DNA of 64,000 nucleotides from Bacteroidaceae bacterium (GCA_024401095.1 JAKSLR010000014.1:1-64000), one strand, 5' to 3'. Numbered from the stretch's first letter, positions 35,447 through 45,838 are shown. The notes: generated from the sequence alone by a model not told the origin. Program-made: numbers and translations.

Positions 35447-36213
35447 TTTTCTATCCAGTTCCTTAAATCATCCATGAAATGATAAGCCGTAACATCTACT
35501 GTGACTGGAGTAATTGCGACATAACCATGTTCCAGTGCCCAACGGTCTGAATCCTCATTTTCTGGTTCATTTGATTCATAATATCCTGAAAGCCAGAAAT
35601 ATTGAGAGCCGTCCCTACGAGAACAACGCTCCCATTCTTGGTGCCAATTTCCCCAATCCTGCTTGCAAACCTTTACCTGCGAAGAAGGCGACAAAGGGAA
35701 ATTAACATTCAAGCATACATCCTTTGGTAGCCCTTTTTCTAACACGATTGAACAAAGGTTACAAACCAATGACTCATAACATGAGAAATCTGCATTCTTA
35801 TCCACATTGCAAGAAGAAAAACCTATAGATGGGACAGCTTTCAAACAACCCTCGATTACTACTGCCATCGTACCAGAATAATGAACATTGGAAGATGCGT
35901 TATCCCCATGATTAATACCCGAAAGCACCAGATCCGGCTTCACATCCTGAAATAAAGCATGAAAAGCCAACTTCACACAATCAACTGGAGTACCTGAACA
36001 AGAATAGACCTCCACATCCTCTTCTTTTCTAACTAATTTATACGTAACAGGCCTATCAGAAGTCATAGCCATAGAGTAACCAGAACGAGCAGAATCTGGT
36101 GCCAGGACAACAAGTCGTCCAATAGGACGAAGCATTTCTATCAGCTGATTCAACCCTTTAGCCTGGTAACCATCATCGTTAGAAATAAATATGAGTGGAC
36201 GGTCTTTTTTCAT
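35443..36213 (-). CDS. surE: 5'/3'-nucleotidase SurE
   Basis: The 256-residue metal-dependent phosphatase hydrolyses nucleoside monophosphates. Metal ligands are in ISNDDGYQAKGL, SARSGYSMA is the anion loop, and SGINHGDNASSNVHYSGTMA carries the rest of the active site. It is coupled to lpxB, a pairing I recall in other Bacteroidales. Confidence 0.95.
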   Translation of the reverse strand: MKKDRPLIFISNDDGYQAKGLNQLIEMLRPIGRLVVLAPDSARSGYSMAMTSDRPVTYKLVRKEEDVEVYSCSGTPVDCVKLAFHALFQDVKPDLVLSGINHGDNASSNVHYSGTMAVVIEGCLKAVPSIGFSSCNVDKNADFSCYESLVCNLCSIVLEKGLPKDVCLNVNFPLSPSSQVKVCKQDWGNWHQEWERCSRRDGSQYFWLSGYYESNEPENEDSDRWALEHGYVAITPVTVDVTAYHFMDDLRNWIEK

Positions 36214-36232
36214 ATCTTTTTGTTATAGTAGT

Positions 36233-36241
36233 GCAAAAGTA
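36233..36241 (-). promoter_or_regulatory. Promoter -7 box for surE-lpxB
   Basis: TACTTTTGC on the reverse strand, 19 bases before the ATG at 36213. Confidence 0.68.
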
Positions 36242-36285
36242 TATAAAAATATGGATTTTAGTCTGTTTTTCTTGCATAAAATGAG

Positions 36286-36294
36286 TATCTTTGC
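36286..36294 (+). promoter_or_regulatory. Promoter -7 box for the parAB operon
   Basis: TATCTTTGC, giving a leader of about 118 nt before parA. The leader has two TTTTCAACA 9-mers at 36313-36321 and 36333-36341, 20 bp apart, and a weaker second box TTTCTTTGC at 36391-36399. Confidence 0.68.
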
Positions 36295-36418
36295 CCCAAT
36301 TTAGATAGTGTGTTTTCAACATTACTGCTCATTTTTCAACAGTTTTGATGATTAACCACTAAATAATAGCAAAAAGTGTGAATTTAGGCGTTTCTTTGCA
36401 ACCAAAACATTTTTGATT

Positions 36419-37183
36419 ATGGGAAAAATTATAGCTTTAGCAAACCAGAAAGGTGGTGTAGGAAAAACCACTACATCTATGAATTTGGCTGCTTCACTAG
36501 CTACATTTGAGAAGAAAGTTTTGCTGATAGACGCAGATCCACAAGCAAACGCTTCTTCTGGACTTGGTGTTAATATTCAAGAAGTAGATTGTTCTATTTA
36601 TGAATGCCTGATTAACCACACAGATATTAAGGAAGCTATTTATACAACAGACATTGAAGGTCTTGATATTGTTCCATCACATATTGATTTAGTGGGTGCT
36701 GAGATTGAAATGCTTAATCTGGACAACCGTGAGAAAGTATTAAAAAACGTATTAGAAACAGTTAACGACGAATACGACTATATACTCATAGACTGTTCAC
36801 CTTCTCTAGGGCTCATAACCGTCAATGCCTTAACAGCAGCAAATTCTGTAATCATACCTGTACAATGTGAATATTTTGCACTGGAAGGAATCAGCAAGTT
36901 GCTCAATACTATCCGAATCATTAAGTCAAAACTTAATCCTTCCCTTGAAATAGAAGGATTCCTTTTGACTATGTATGACTCACGTTTAAGACTTGCGAAC
37001 CAAATTTATGATGAAGTAAAACGCCACTTCCAGGAATTAGTTTTCAAGACAGTAATTAAGCGAAACGTGAAATTAAGTGAGGCGCCAAGCCATGGTCTAC
37101 CTGTTATTCTATACGATGCAGACTCTGCTGGTGCAAAAGATCATCTGGCATTAGCCCAAGAAATCATCAAGAAAAACAAATAA
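36419..37183 (+). CDS. parA: Chromosome-partition ATPase ParA (Soj)
   Basis: The 254-residue deviant-Walker ATPase has KGGVGKTT at 11-18, DADPQANAS, and DCSPSLGLITVNAL. It forms the nucleoid-bound gradient that moves ParB-parS complexes. The start is the ATG at 36419; the open frame begins slightly upstream at a TTG. parB follows after 4 bp. Chromosomal parAB is usually near the origin, but no origin features are obvious here. Confidence 0.95.
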   Translation: MGKIIALANQKGGVGKTTTSMNLAASLATFEKKVLLIDADPQANASSGLGVNIQEVDCSIYECLINHTDIKEAIYTTDIEGLDIVPSHIDLVGAEIEMLNLDNREKVLKNVLETVNDEYDYILIDCSPSLGLITVNALTAANSVIIPVQCEYFALEGISKLLNTIRIIKSKLNPSLEIEGFLLTMYDSRLRLANQIYDEVKRHFQELVFKTVIKRNVKLSEAPSHGLPVILYDADSAGAKDHLALAQEIIKKNK

Positions 37184-37187
37184 AAGC

Positions 37188-38111
37188 ATGGCTGTACACA
37201 AGAAATACTCCGCTTTAGGTCGAGGACTGGACACTCTGGATGCAGGAAAAGGTCTTGATGCTTTGATTTCTACAACAGAAGTTCATACCAATGGATCTTC
37301 ATCTATCCATGAGATTGAATTAGAGAAGATTATTGTTAACCCCAACCAGCCACGTCATGAATTTGAGCCAGAAGCACTTCAGGAATTAGCTGCTTCCATA
37401 GCAGAAATAGGTATAATCCAACCTATTACACTGCGAAAGATGGATGATGGTACCTATCAGATTATTGCGGGAGAAAGACGCTATCGTGCTTCCCAGATTG
37501 CAGGTCTGCAGAAAGTTCCAGCTTATATCCGAACTGTTGATGACGAGAACATGATGGAGATGGCATTGATTGAGAATATTCAGCGAGAAGACCTGAATTC
37601 ACTTGAAATTGCCCTCGCTTATCAGAATCTTCTGGAGCAATATAACATGACACAGGAGCAACTCAGCACAAGAGTTGGAAAGAAACGTGCAACCATTGCA
37701 AATTATCTAAGATTGCTTCATCTTCCAGCTCCTATCCAGATGGCGCTACAGAACAAGGAGATAGATATGGGACATGCACGTGCACTTCTGTCCCTGACCA
37801 ATCCGAAAGATATGATGAAAATCTTCCAAGAAATCATCAAGAACGGCTATTCTGTACGCAAAGTTGAGGAATTGGTAAAAGAGCTGAATGCAGGTAATAC
37901 AGCCTCTAGCGATAATAAAAAGATTAAGACCAAGACTGCAAGATTACCTGAAGAATATAATGCCTTGAGAATTCATCTTTCGGAGCTTTTCAAGACAAAA
38001 GTAGAGATGACCTACTCTTCAAAGGGAAAGGGAAAGATTATACTCCCATTCGAGAATGAAGAAGAATTAGAAAAAGTCATCGATTTATTAGATCAAATAA
38101 AAAAGAACTGA
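37188..38111 (+). CDS. parB: Chromosome-partition protein ParB (Spo0J)
   Basis: The 307-residue protein has the N-terminal GRGLDTLDAGKGLDALI (likely ParA contact), the CTP-binding ParB box with GERRYRA (95-101) and ENIQREDLN (129-137), a helix-turn-helix (about 155-178) that reads parS, and a C-terminal dimer domain. No classical parS is seen nearby. It is followed by the DUF5683 gene. Confidence 0.95.
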   Translation: MAVHKKYSALGRGLDTLDAGKGLDALISTTEVHTNGSSSIHEIELEKIIVNPNQPRHEFEPEALQELAASIAEIGIIQPITLRKMDDGTYQIIAGERRYRASQIAGLQKVPAYIRTVDDENMMEMALIENIQREDLNSLEIALAYQNLLEQYNMTQEQLSTRVGKKRATIANYLRLLHLPAPIQMALQNKEIDMGHARALLSLTNPKDMMKIFQEIIKNGYSVRKVEELVKELNAGNTASSDNKKIKTKTARLPEEYNALRIHLSELFKTKVEMTYSSKGKGKIILPFENEEELEKVIDLLDQIKKN

Positions 38112-38112
38112 T

Positions 38113-38793
38113 TTGGGAAAGACGACATTAGTTTTCAGAATACTACTTTTTATGCTTGCCGGTTTCATGCTAGCAAGCATAACGCCTATCTATGCCCAAG
38201 AAATCATTAGTGCAGACACAACACATATCGTTCTTTCTGATTCCATCAAAACTAAGAATACATCTATTCCACACCAAAAGTGGATGCCAGATCCAAACAG
38301 AGCATTGTGGCTCGCTCTTGTCATACCAGGAGGAGGACAGATTTACAACAGGAAATACTGGAAACTGCCAATTGTATATGGAGGTTTCGTAGGATGTGCC
38401 TATGCACTTTCATGGAACAACATGATGTTCAAGGATTACTCTCAAGCCTATCTGGACATTATGGATAATGATGAAAACACCAAAAGCTATGAGAATTTCC
38501 TCCCCTATGGAACCAAAATAACGGAAGCAAACAAAAACCGATACCAAACTATTTTAAAGAAAAAGAAAGATTATTTCAGAAAATACCGTGACATGAGTGT
38601 TTTCGCATTTGGAGCAGTATACTTGCTTTCAGTCATAGACGCTTATGTAGATGCAAATCTCTCTTCTTTTGAAATAAATGACGATTTAAGTTTAAGAATA
38701 GAACCTGCTGTTTTAACCAATTTGCCGGAAAAGCATTGCTATTTAAACAAAGCAGCTTCTGCCTATGGTCTTCAATGTAGTATAAAATTCTAA
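38113..38793 (+). CDS. DUF5683-family membrane protein
   Basis: The 226-residue product has an N-terminal signal-like helix and the family block NRALWLALVIPGGGQIYNRK followed by a hydrophobic helix (about 70-100), and another helix near 165-185. The function is unknown; the block suggests an inner-membrane or envelope protein. The start is a TTG one base after the parB stop; the first in-frame ATG (38152) would remove the positive part of the signal peptide. It sits in the conserved parA-parB-mltD-rel operon. Confidence 0.8.
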   Translation: MGKTTLVFRILLFMLAGFMLASITPIYAQEIISADTTHIVLSDSIKTKNTSIPHQKWMPDPNRALWLALVIPGGGQIYNRKYWKLPIVYGGFVGCAYALSWNNMMFKDYSQAYLDIMDNDENTKSYENFLPYGTKITEANKNRYQTILKKKKDYFRKYRDMSVFAFGAVYLLSVIDAYVDANLSSFEINDDLSLRIEPAVLTNLPEKHCYLNKAASAYGLQCSIKF

Positions 38794-38800
38794 TTGTAAC

Positions 38801-40114
38801 ATGAAAGATATAAGAAAAGGACTCATCCTCACCTGCTTGTCTTTATTTTGTTTCCTCGGCACAAAAGCTCAGGACACAATTACCATCATCAACAATAACG
38901 GAGAGAATGATGTTATTGAAATTCCTGAAAATATGACTCAGGATGTGGACAACCTCCTTTCTGAATGGTTTTCCAAGACATATCTTGATAAAGACGAGGA
39001 TTGTCAAATGAAGGATGAAAATCCAATCTTTGACACTGAGACATACATCAATCGTTTGCAAAGAATGCCAACAGTTATTGAGATGCCTCATAATGAAATC
39101 GTACAGAAGTTTATTGACATGTACAGTGGACGTTTACGTCGTTCTGTTTCTTATATGCTGGCCGCATCCAACTTCTATATGCCAATTTTTGAAGAAGCAT
39201 TGGAATCATGCGGAGTACCACTGGAATTAAAGTATTTGCCAGTCATTGAATCTGCATTAAATCCTAATGCTGTTTCCAGAGCCGGTGCTGTGGGATTGTG
39301 GCAGTTTATGCTAACTACAGGTAAAGGCTATGATCTTCAAGTGAATAGTTTGATTGATGACCGTAGAGATCCTATAAAGGCTTCCTATGCAGCAGCAAGA
39401 TACCTAAAAGACCTATATAATATCTTTGGTGACTGGACATTGGTTATTGCAGCCTACAATTGTGGTCCAGGAAACATCAACAAAGCCATCCACCGAGCTG
39501 GTGAAGTTAAGGACTATTGGAAGATTTATAATTATCTTCCTAAGGAGACAAAAGGTTATGTCCCATCCTTTATTGCTGCAAATTATATTATGAATTACTA
39601 TTGCGACCATAATATTTGTCCTCTAGAGTCAAGATTACCGGCTCAGACTGATACAATTATGGTAAGCAAAGATCTTTATCTAGAACAGATTTCAGAACTT
39701 TGCGACCTAAGCATCAGTGAATTGGAAGCACTTAATCCACAATATAGAACTCATCTTATTCCTGGTAACAGTGGCTTATGTACCCTTAGATTGCCTTCCA
39801 CCCATATGGGGGCATTCATTAGCAAACAGGATACAATTTATAACCACAGACTGGATGAATTACAAAGCAAACGACGTGTAGTTGCAGTTGAGACAACAGT
39901 TGCGCAAGGTCGTCAAACTGGGCAAAGCAGCAAGAAAACAAGAAATAAACGAGGTACTTCAAATAGTGGAGGTGGTGCTACCCACAAGATTCAAAAAGGT
40001 GAAACCCTTTCCACTATTGCGAAGAGAAATGGCACAACTGTCAAGAAACTACAACAGCTGAACGGTATTAAAGGTACTAGCATTAGAGCAGGACAGTCCA
40101 TTAGGGTAAAATAA
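38801..40114 (+). CDS. MltD-like lytic transglycosylase with LysM domain
   Basis: The 437-residue exported enzyme cuts peptidoglycan strands, making anhydro-muramyl ends. After a signal peptide (1-23) comes the GH23 domain with catalytic E150 in PVIESALNPN and AAYNCGPGNINKAI. A weak LysM-like region at about 295-345 and a clear C-terminal LysM (about 393-436, KIQKGETLSTIAKRNGTTV) bind the wall. A Ser/Arg-rich linker joins them. It is fourth in the parA operon. Confidence 0.92.
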   Translation: MKDIRKGLILTCLSLFCFLGTKAQDTITIINNNGENDVIEIPENMTQDVDNLLSEWFSKTYLDKDEDCQMKDENPIFDTETYINRLQRMPTVIEMPHNEIVQKFIDMYSGRLRRSVSYMLAASNFYMPIFEEALESCGVPLELKYLPVIESALNPNAVSRAGAVGLWQFMLTTGKGYDLQVNSLIDDRRDPIKASYAAARYLKDLYNIFGDWTLVIAAYNCGPGNINKAIHRAGEVKDYWKIYNYLPKETKGYVPSFIAANYIMNYYCDHNICPLESRLPAQTDTIMVSKDLYLEQISELCDLSISELEALNPQYRTHLIPGNSGLCTLRLPSTHMGAFISKQDTIYNHRLDELQSKRRVVAVETTVAQGRQTGQSSKKTRNKRGTSNSGGGATHKIQKGETLSTIAKRNGTTVKKLQQLNGIKGTSIRAGQSIRVK

Positions 40115-40128
40115 TAAAAAGCATAATT

Positions 40129-42378
40129 ATGGACGATCAGATTTCTGACAAGGAACTTCTTGAGAGTCAAGAGGTAGAAGAAGCCTACCAACGACTGATA
40201 GATACATATCTGAGCACAAAGCACAGAAAGAAAATTGACCTAATCAATAAGGCTTTCAACTTTGCCAGACAAGCTCACAAAGGTATCCGACGTCGTTCCG
40301 GAGAGCCATATATCATGCATCCAATTGCTGTTGCACAGATTTCTTGTGAAGAAATAGGACTTGGGTCAACATCTATCTGTGCAGCCCTTCTTCACGATGT
40401 TGTAGAAGACACAGACTATACCGTAGAAGACATTCGCAATATCTTCGGCGACAAGATTGCATTGATTGTCGATGGCCTTACAAAGATCTCAGGAGGAATC
40501 TTTGGTGACCATGCTTCCGCCCAGGCGGAAAACTTCAAAAAGCTTTTGCTCACCATGAGTGAAGATATACGCGTCATTCTCATCAAGATAGCCGACCGTC
40601 TTCACAATATGCGCACGCTAGGCTCTATGATTCCTAGCAAGCAATATAAAATTGCAGGAGAAACTCTCTATATATATGCTCCACTGGCCCATCGATTGGG
40701 ACTGAATAAAATAAAGACAGAACTAGAGGACCTGAGTTTTAAACACGAACACCCAGAAGAATACAGAGAAATACAAGCAAAAATAGAGCGTACTCAAGCA
40801 GAACGTGACCTTGTATTCGATGAATTTACTGCACCTATTCGTGAGAGACTAGACAAACTAGGTTTCCAATACGAAATAAAAGAACGTGTAAAGTCACCGT
40901 ATTCCATTTGGAATAAAATGCAGACTAAGCACGTTTCTTTTGAGGAGATTTATGATATTCTGGCCGTACGAATTATTTTTTCGCCAAAAGAGCCAGACAC
41001 GGAATTGACAGACTGTTTTAACATTTACGTTCAGCTTTCTCAAATCTACAAGGCACATCCAGAACGTCTCCGAGATTGGCTTAACCATCCAAAAGCTAAT
41101 GGATATCAAGCACTTCATGTAACCCTCATGAGTCATAAAGGCGAATGGATTGAAGTTCAGATCCGCAGCCAGCGTATGCATGAAATTGCAGAGCAAGGTT
41201 TTGCCGCTCATTGGAAATACAAAGAAAAAACAGGCCACGAAGATGATGGAGAAAGAGAATTGGAAAAATGGATGAGAACCATTAAGGAGATTCTTGATGA
41301 TCCACAGCCAAATGCATTGGACTTTCTGGAAACCATTAAGTTGAATCTCTATGCTCAAGAGATATTCGTCTTCACCCCAAAAGGCGAGCTCAAAACCATG
41401 CCTCAAAATTGTACGGCACTGGATTTTGCCTTTTCCATCCATACATTCCTCGGCAGCCACTGCATTGGAGCTAAAGTAAACCATAAACTAGTTCCTATAA
41501 GCCACAAATTACAGAGCGGCGACCAGATTGAAATACTGACATCTAAATCACAACATGTTCAACCTAATTGGATTGAATTTGCTGCCACAGCTAAGGCAAA
41601 AGGGAAAATTATGGCCATTCTTCGCCGAGAACAGCGTGAACAGCAGAAAGTTGGAGAAGATATCTTAGCTCAATTCTTTACATCTCATGAACTTGATTAC
41701 GATCTTGTCTACCTTGACAAATTAGTAGAATACCATCAACTCAATACAAGAGAAGATCTCTTACAAAGTATCGGGAAAAAAGAAATTGAGCTCTCCGATA
41801 ACGACTACAATGTCATTCGAGGGAAAAACCCAGGGAAATGGCGTAGAATGTTTTCTTTTGGAAAGAAAAACAAGGATAAAAAAGTAGAAGAGGAAGGAAA
41901 TACTGGAAGCAATGAAATAATAGATTTCAAGAAAACCATTCAGTTGAATGAAGAAACCCTTAGAAATCATTATACCATTGCTGATTGCTGCTGTCCAATT
42001 CCTGGCGACGACGTACTTGGATACTTAGACAGCAACAATAAAGTCATCATCCACAAACGCCAGTGCCCGGTTGCAAACAAACTGAAAGCAAGCTTTGGCC
42101 CAAGAATTCTATCAGCACAGTGGGACACACATAAGCAACTATACTTCCTAGCCAATATTAATATTAAAGGTATAGACAGAATTGGGTTGTTGAATGAAGT
42201 AACAGAAATCCTTTCAAGGAAACTAGATGTGAACATCCACAAACTTACAATAGAAGTCAACGATGGAATTTTTGAAGGACAAATCCAACTCTACGTGCAT
42301 GACGTTGAAGACGTCCAGACGATTATCAGCAACCTGAAAAATGTAAAGAATATAAAATCTGTAAACAGAATCAATTAA
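40129..42378 (+). CDS. Bifunctional (p)ppGpp synthetase/hydrolase, Rel/SpoT type
   Basis: The 749-residue protein makes and degrades the stringent alarmone. The HD hydrolase domain has IMHPIAVAQ and LLHDVVEDTDY; the synthetase domain has the RxKD-like loop as RLRDWLNHPKANGYQALH, the form of bifunctional enzymes rather than RelA EPDD. TGS (about 405-465) and a C-terminal ACT domain (about 675-745) follow. It ends the parA operon in front of a terminator. Confidence 0.94.
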   Translation: MDDQISDKELLESQEVEEAYQRLIDTYLSTKHRKKIDLINKAFNFARQAHKGIRRRSGEPYIMHPIAVAQISCEEIGLGSTSICAALLHDVVEDTDYTVEDIRNIFGDKIALIVDGLTKISGGIFGDHASAQAENFKKLLLTMSEDIRVILIKIADRLHNMRTLGSMIPSKQYKIAGETLYIYAPLAHRLGLNKIKTELEDLSFKHEHPEEYREIQAKIERTQAERDLVFDEFTAPIRERLDKLGFQYEIKERVKSPYSIWNKMQTKHVSFEEIYDILAVRIIFSPKEPDTELTDCFNIYVQLSQIYKAHPERLRDWLNHPKANGYQALHVTLMSHKGEWIEVQIRSQRMHEIAEQGFAAHWKYKEKTGHEDDGERELEKWMRTIKEILDDPQPNALDFLETIKLNLYAQEIFVFTPKGELKTMPQNCTALDFAFSIHTFLGSHCIGAKVNHKLVPISHKLQSGDQIEILTSKSQHVQPNWIEFAATAKAKGKIMAILRREQREQQKVGEDILAQFFTSHELDYDLVYLDKLVEYHQLNTREDLLQSIGKKEIELSDNDYNVIRGKNPGKWRRMFSFGKKNKDKKVEEEGNTGSNEIIDFKKTIQLNEETLRNHYTIADCCCPIPGDDVLGYLDSNNKVIIHKRQCPVANKLKASFGPRILSAQWDTHKQLYFLANINIKGIDRIGLLNEVTEILSRKLDVNIHKLTIEVNDGIFEGQIQLYVHDVEDVQTIISNLKNVKNIKSVNRIN

Positions 42379-42387
42379 TAAACAGGA

Positions 42388-42418
42388 GAGTTAGACCATA
42401 AAGTCTAACTCTTTTTTT
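42388..42418. terminator. Terminator after the rel gene, overlapping the merR 3' end
   Basis: GAGTTAGAC (42388-42396) pairs with GTCTAACTC (42403-42411), then seven T residues. The merR stop at 42391 lies in its stem. Confidence 0.88.
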
Positions 42419-42738
42419 ATAGCAACTAATTCGGATCGAATCTGTTTTAAACGGTCTGACACCTCAGAAATCTTAGAGGTTCCATCCTTACTAGCCTTGA
42501 GAACCCTTCGAGCTCCTTCTAGAGTCATTCCTTTTTCTTTAACTAAATGATAGACACTACGAACTTCCTCTATATCCTCTTTTGTATATTGGCGTATGTT
42601 TCTATTCGCCTTCTTAGGATGAATATTCTTAAATTCTTTTTCCCAATAACGCAGCAAAGTCTCAGTTACACCAAACATTTCAGCAACTTCGCTAATTGAA
42701 TAATACAACTTTAACTCTTTGTCGGGATTATATGCCAT
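42391..42738 (-). CDS. MerR-family transcription regulator
   Basis: The 115-residue protein has a winged helix-turn-helix (about 13-55, ISEVAEMFGVTETLLRYWEKEF) and a helical dimerisation arm, with no sensor domain. A small MerR protein of this form next to alaS is familiar from Bacteroidales, but its targets are not known. It has its own promoter facing away from alaS. Confidence 0.88.
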   Translation of the reverse strand: MAYNPDKELKLYYSISEVAEMFGVTETLLRYWEKEFKNIHPKKANRNIRQYTKEDIEEVRSVYHLVKEKGMTLEGARRVLKASKDGTSKISEVSDRLKQIRSELVAIKKELDFMV

Positions 42739-42777
42739 AACTTTCTTTTTTACGAAATATTTTTATCACTTAATGGG

Positions 42778-42786
42778 GCAAAAGTA
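42778..42786 (-). promoter_or_regulatory. Promoter -7 box for merR
   Basis: TACTTTTGC on the reverse strand, 39 bases before the ATG. It is 12 bp from the alaS box. Confidence 0.68.
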
Positions 42787-42798
42787 ATGAAAACTCAG

Positions 42799-42807
42799 TA
42801 TCTTTGC
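42799..42807 (+). promoter_or_regulatory. Promoter -7 box for alaS
   Basis: TATCTTTGC, 40 bases before the ATG at 42848. Confidence 0.75.
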
Positions 42808-42847
42808 AAAGTTTTTTGCTGAATATTAACTCATAACATAAAAATTC

Positions 42848-45469
42848 ATGATGACTGCAAAGGAAATCAGAGACTCTTACAAGAGTTTTTTTGCATCTAA
42901 GGGACACCTTATTGTGCCATCAGCTCCAATGGTGGTAAAAGATGACCCTACCTTGATGTTTACCAATGCTGGTATGAACCAGTTCAAGGACATCATCTTG
43001 GGTAACCGACCTGCTCAAAGCAAACGTGTTGCAGACTCACAGAAATGTCTTCGTGTCAGCGGTAAGCACAATGACTTGGAAGAAGTTGGTCACGATACTT
43101 ATCACCACACCATGTTTGAAATGCTTGGAAACTGGTCTTTCGGTGACTATTTCAAGAAAGAAGCTATCAGCTGGGCATGGGAATATCTGGTAGACGTGTT
43201 AAAACTAGACCCAAAAGATTTGTATGCTACTGTATTTGAAGGATCTGCAGAAGAAGGATTGGAACGCGACAATGAAGCAGCTTCTATTTGGGAGCAGTTC
43301 CTTCCAAAAGATCATATCATAAATGGTAACAAGCATGACAACTTCTGGGAAATGGGTGATACAGGACCATGTGGACCTTGTTCTGAGATTCACGTAGACT
43401 CTCGAAGTGCAGAAGAAAAGGCACAGATTCCTGGTGCACAACTAGTAAACAAGGATCACCCTCAGGTAATTGAAATCTGGAACCTGGTGTTCATGCAGTA
43501 TAACCGTAAAGCAGACCACAGCTTGGAATCACTTCCTGCAAAGGTAATTGATACAGGTATGGGCTTCGAGCGTTTGGTTCGTACACTCCAGGGCAAAACA
43601 TCAAATTATGACACAGACGTATTCCAGCCACTGTTGACCACTATCGGTCAGTTAGCAGGTACTCAGTATGGCAAGGATGAAAAAGCAGATATCGCTATGC
43701 GTGTAATTGCAGACCACGTCCGCACCATTGCTTTCGCCATTACCGATGGTCAGTTACCAAGCAATGCAAAGGCTGGTTATGTGATCCGTCGTATTCTTCG
43801 CCGTGCCGTTCGCTACGGCTATACTTTCCTGGGACAGAAGAGCGCATTTATGTACAAATTGCTGCCTACTCTGATTGCCAGCATGGGCGATGCTTATCCT
43901 GAGCTGGAGGCACAGAAAGAGCTCATTACCAAGGTAATGAAGGAAGAAGAGGAGTCTTTCCTGCGCACTCTAGAGACAGGTATCCGTTTGCTGGACAAGG
44001 TTATTGCCGACACAAAGGCTGCCGGAAAGGAAGAGATTTCTGGTGTTGATGCATTTACATTGTATGACACCTACGGATTCCCTCTGGACCTGACAGAGCT
44101 GATCTGTAGAGAAAATGGTTTGAATGTCAACGAGAAGGACTTTGATGTAGAAATGCAGAAGCAGAAGGCTCGCGCCCGCAACGCAGCAGCAGTAGAAACT
44201 GGCGACTGGGTAGTACTGAATGAAGGAGAGACTCAGTTCGTAGGCTACGACTACACCGAATACACCACTCACATTCTTCGCTATCGTCAAGTTACTCAGA
44301 AGAACAAGACCATGTACCAGATTGTACTTGATGTAACTCCTTTCTATGCAGAAAGTGGTGGTCAGGTAGGTGATAGCGGTGTAATATGCAGTGAGTTTGA
44401 AACTATTGACATCATCGACACTAAGAAGGAGAACAACCTCCCTATCCACATTGCTAAGAAGTTGCCAGAACATCCAGAAGCAGAGTTCATGGCTTGTGTA
44501 GATGTTGATCGTCGTCGCGCAAGCGAGTGCAACCACTCTTGTACTCACTTGTTGGATCAGGCTTTGCGTGCAGTCTTAGGTAGCCACGTAGAACAGAAGG
44601 GTTCTCTTGTCACTCCAGATAGCCTGCGTTTCGACTTCTCTCACTTCCAGAAGGTTACCGATGAAGAAATTCGTCAGGTAGAACACTACGTAAATGAAAA
44701 GATTCGCGAGAACATTCCTTTGACGGAGTACCGTGACTACCCTATCGAGAAGGCCAAAGAACTTGGAGCCATTGCTCTTTTCGGTGAGAAATATGGTGAC
44801 AAGGTACGTGTCGTTCAATTCGGCGATTCTGTTGAGTTCTGCGGTGGCTGTCATACTTCACGCACAGGTAATATTGGTATGGTACGCATCATCTCTGAAA
44901 GTTCTGTAGCTGCAGGTGTTCGTCGTATAGAAGCTGTTACTGGCACAGAAATGGAAAACATGGTAGATCTTATGCAGGATACTATCCGTGAAATATCTGC
45001 ATTCTTCAATAATGCACCAGACTTAAAAGCTGCAATCCGCAAAGCTATAGAAGAGAACAACGATTTGAAAAAGAAAGTTGAAGATGCTGCAAAGGAAAAA
45101 ACCATACAGCTGAAGCAGTCTTTAGCAAGTCAGGCTAAGGAGACTAACGGTGTAAAGGTAATTTCTGGCGTATTCCAAGTTCCTGCCGGCATAATGAAAG
45201 ACATTGCCTTCCAATTACGTGGAGAGATTGGTGAAAACCTTGTTTTTGCATGTGGTAGTGTTGAAAACAACAAGCCAACCCTAACCGTTATGTTGAGTGA
45301 AAATTTGGTAAAAGAAAAGGGATTAAATGCAGGGCAAATGATTCGCGAAGCAGCCAAGTTCATTCAAGGTGGTGGTGGCGGACAGCCTCATTTTGCTACA
45401 GCAGGTGGTAAAAATCCAGATGGTGTGAACGATGCTGTTAATAAGCTTATTGAATTAGCAAACCTTTAA
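42848..45469 (+). CDS. alaS: Alanyl-tRNA synthetase
   Basis: The 873-residue class II enzyme charges tRNA-Ala. The catalytic domain starts [15 protein letters not shown] and has [22 protein letters not shown] in the first 100 residues. The editing domain zinc ligands are HxxxH in NHSCTHLL and CxxxH in FCGGCHTS. The C-Ala domain ends [18 protein letters not shown] second in-frame ATG at 42851 is possible. Confidence 0.97.
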   Translation: MMTAKEIRDSYKSFFASKGHLIVPSAPMVVKDDPTLMFTNAGMNQFKDIILGNRPAQSKRVADSQKCLRVSGKHNDLEEVGHDTYHHTMFEMLGNWSFGDYFKKEAISWAWEYLVDVLKLDPKDLYATVFEGSAEEGLERDNEAASIWEQFLPKDHIINGNKHDNFWEMGDTGPCGPCSEIHVDSRSAEEKAQIPGAQLVNKDHPQVIEIWNLVFMQYNRKADHSLESLPAKVIDTGMGFERLVRTLQGKTSNYDTDVFQPLLTTIGQLAGTQYGKDEKADIAMRVIADHVRTIAFAITDGQLPSNAKAGYVIRRILRRAVRYGYTFLGQKSAFMYKLLPTLIASMGDAYPELEAQKELITKVMKEEEESFLRTLETGIRLLDKVIADTKAAGKEEISGVDAFTLYDTYGFPLDLTELICRENGLNVNEKDFDVEMQKQKARARNAAAVETGDWVVLNEGETQFVGYDYTEYTTHILRYRQVTQKNKTMYQIVLDVTPFYAESGGQVGDSGVICSEFETIDIIDTKKENNLPIHIAKKLPEHPEAEFMACVDVDRRRASECNHSCTHLLDQALRAVLGSHVEQKGSLVTPDSLRFDFSHFQKVTDEEIRQVEHYVNEKIRENIPLTEYRDYPIEKAKELGAIALFGEKYGDKVRVVQFGDSVEFCGGCHTSRTGNIGMVRIISESSVAAGVRRIEAVTGTEMENMVDLMQDTIREISAFFNNAPDLKAAIRKAIEENNDLKKKVEDAAKEKTIQLKQSLASQAKETNGVKVISGVFQVPAGIMKDIAFQLRGEIGENLVFACGSVENNKPTLTVMLSENLVKEKGLNAGQMIREAAKFIQGGGGGQPHFATAGGKNPDGVNDAVNKLIELANL

Positions 45470-45481
45470 TACATAATTCTC

Positions 45482-45784
45482 ATGGAAACAACAATAACCA
45501 AAATTGAAGGCAAAACCGTTGTTGCAATAGAAGGACGTGTTGATACAGCGACTTCAAATGAACTAAATGAAGTATTAGCACCACTAGCACAGGAGAGGAA
45601 TACCAATCTTGTACTGGATTGCGAAGAAATGGAATACATCAGCAGTTCTGGATTACGCGTAATTTTAGGTATCCAGAAAACTATTGACGCAAACGCTGGC
45701 ACATTAGAATTAATTAATGTTCAAGAGGCTGTTAAGTCTGTATTTAACATAACAGGCTTTAGTAATTTTCTTGACATCAAATAA
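45482..45784 (+). CDS. STAS-domain protein (anti-anti-sigma factor type)
   Basis: The 100-residue single-domain protein matches SpoIIAA/RsbV. The phospho-site region is YISSSGLRVILG, with S55 matching the phosphorylated Ser. Such proteins release a sigma factor by binding its anti-sigma kinase, but no kinase or sigma gene is nearby. It is 12 bp after alaS and likely cotranscribed. Confidence 0.9.
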   Translation: METTITKIEGKTVVAIEGRVDTATSNELNEVLAPLAQERNTNLVLDCEEMEYISSSGLRVILGIQKTIDANAGTLELINVQEAVKSVFNITGFSNFLDIK

Positions 45785-45805
45785 AAAATTATCCTTTCAT
45801 TATAT

Positions 45806-45838
45806 AAAAGAGGCCTACCATATGGTAGACCTCTTTTT
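45806..45838. terminator. Bidirectional terminator between STAS gene and helicase
   Basis: A long stem with one C/A mismatch, arms 45806-45820 and 45823-45837, loop TA. A-run and T-run flanks serve both convergent genes. Confidence 0.85.

Noticed and set aside
38113-38151. DUF5683 gene as a 5' truncated pseudogene because it has no ATG start
   Set aside because: A TTG one base after parB gives an intact signal peptide, and the family core is complete.
40894-41484. Long reverse-strand open frame within the rel gene
   Set aside because: It is the antisense shadow of the conserved synthetase and TGS coding sequence.
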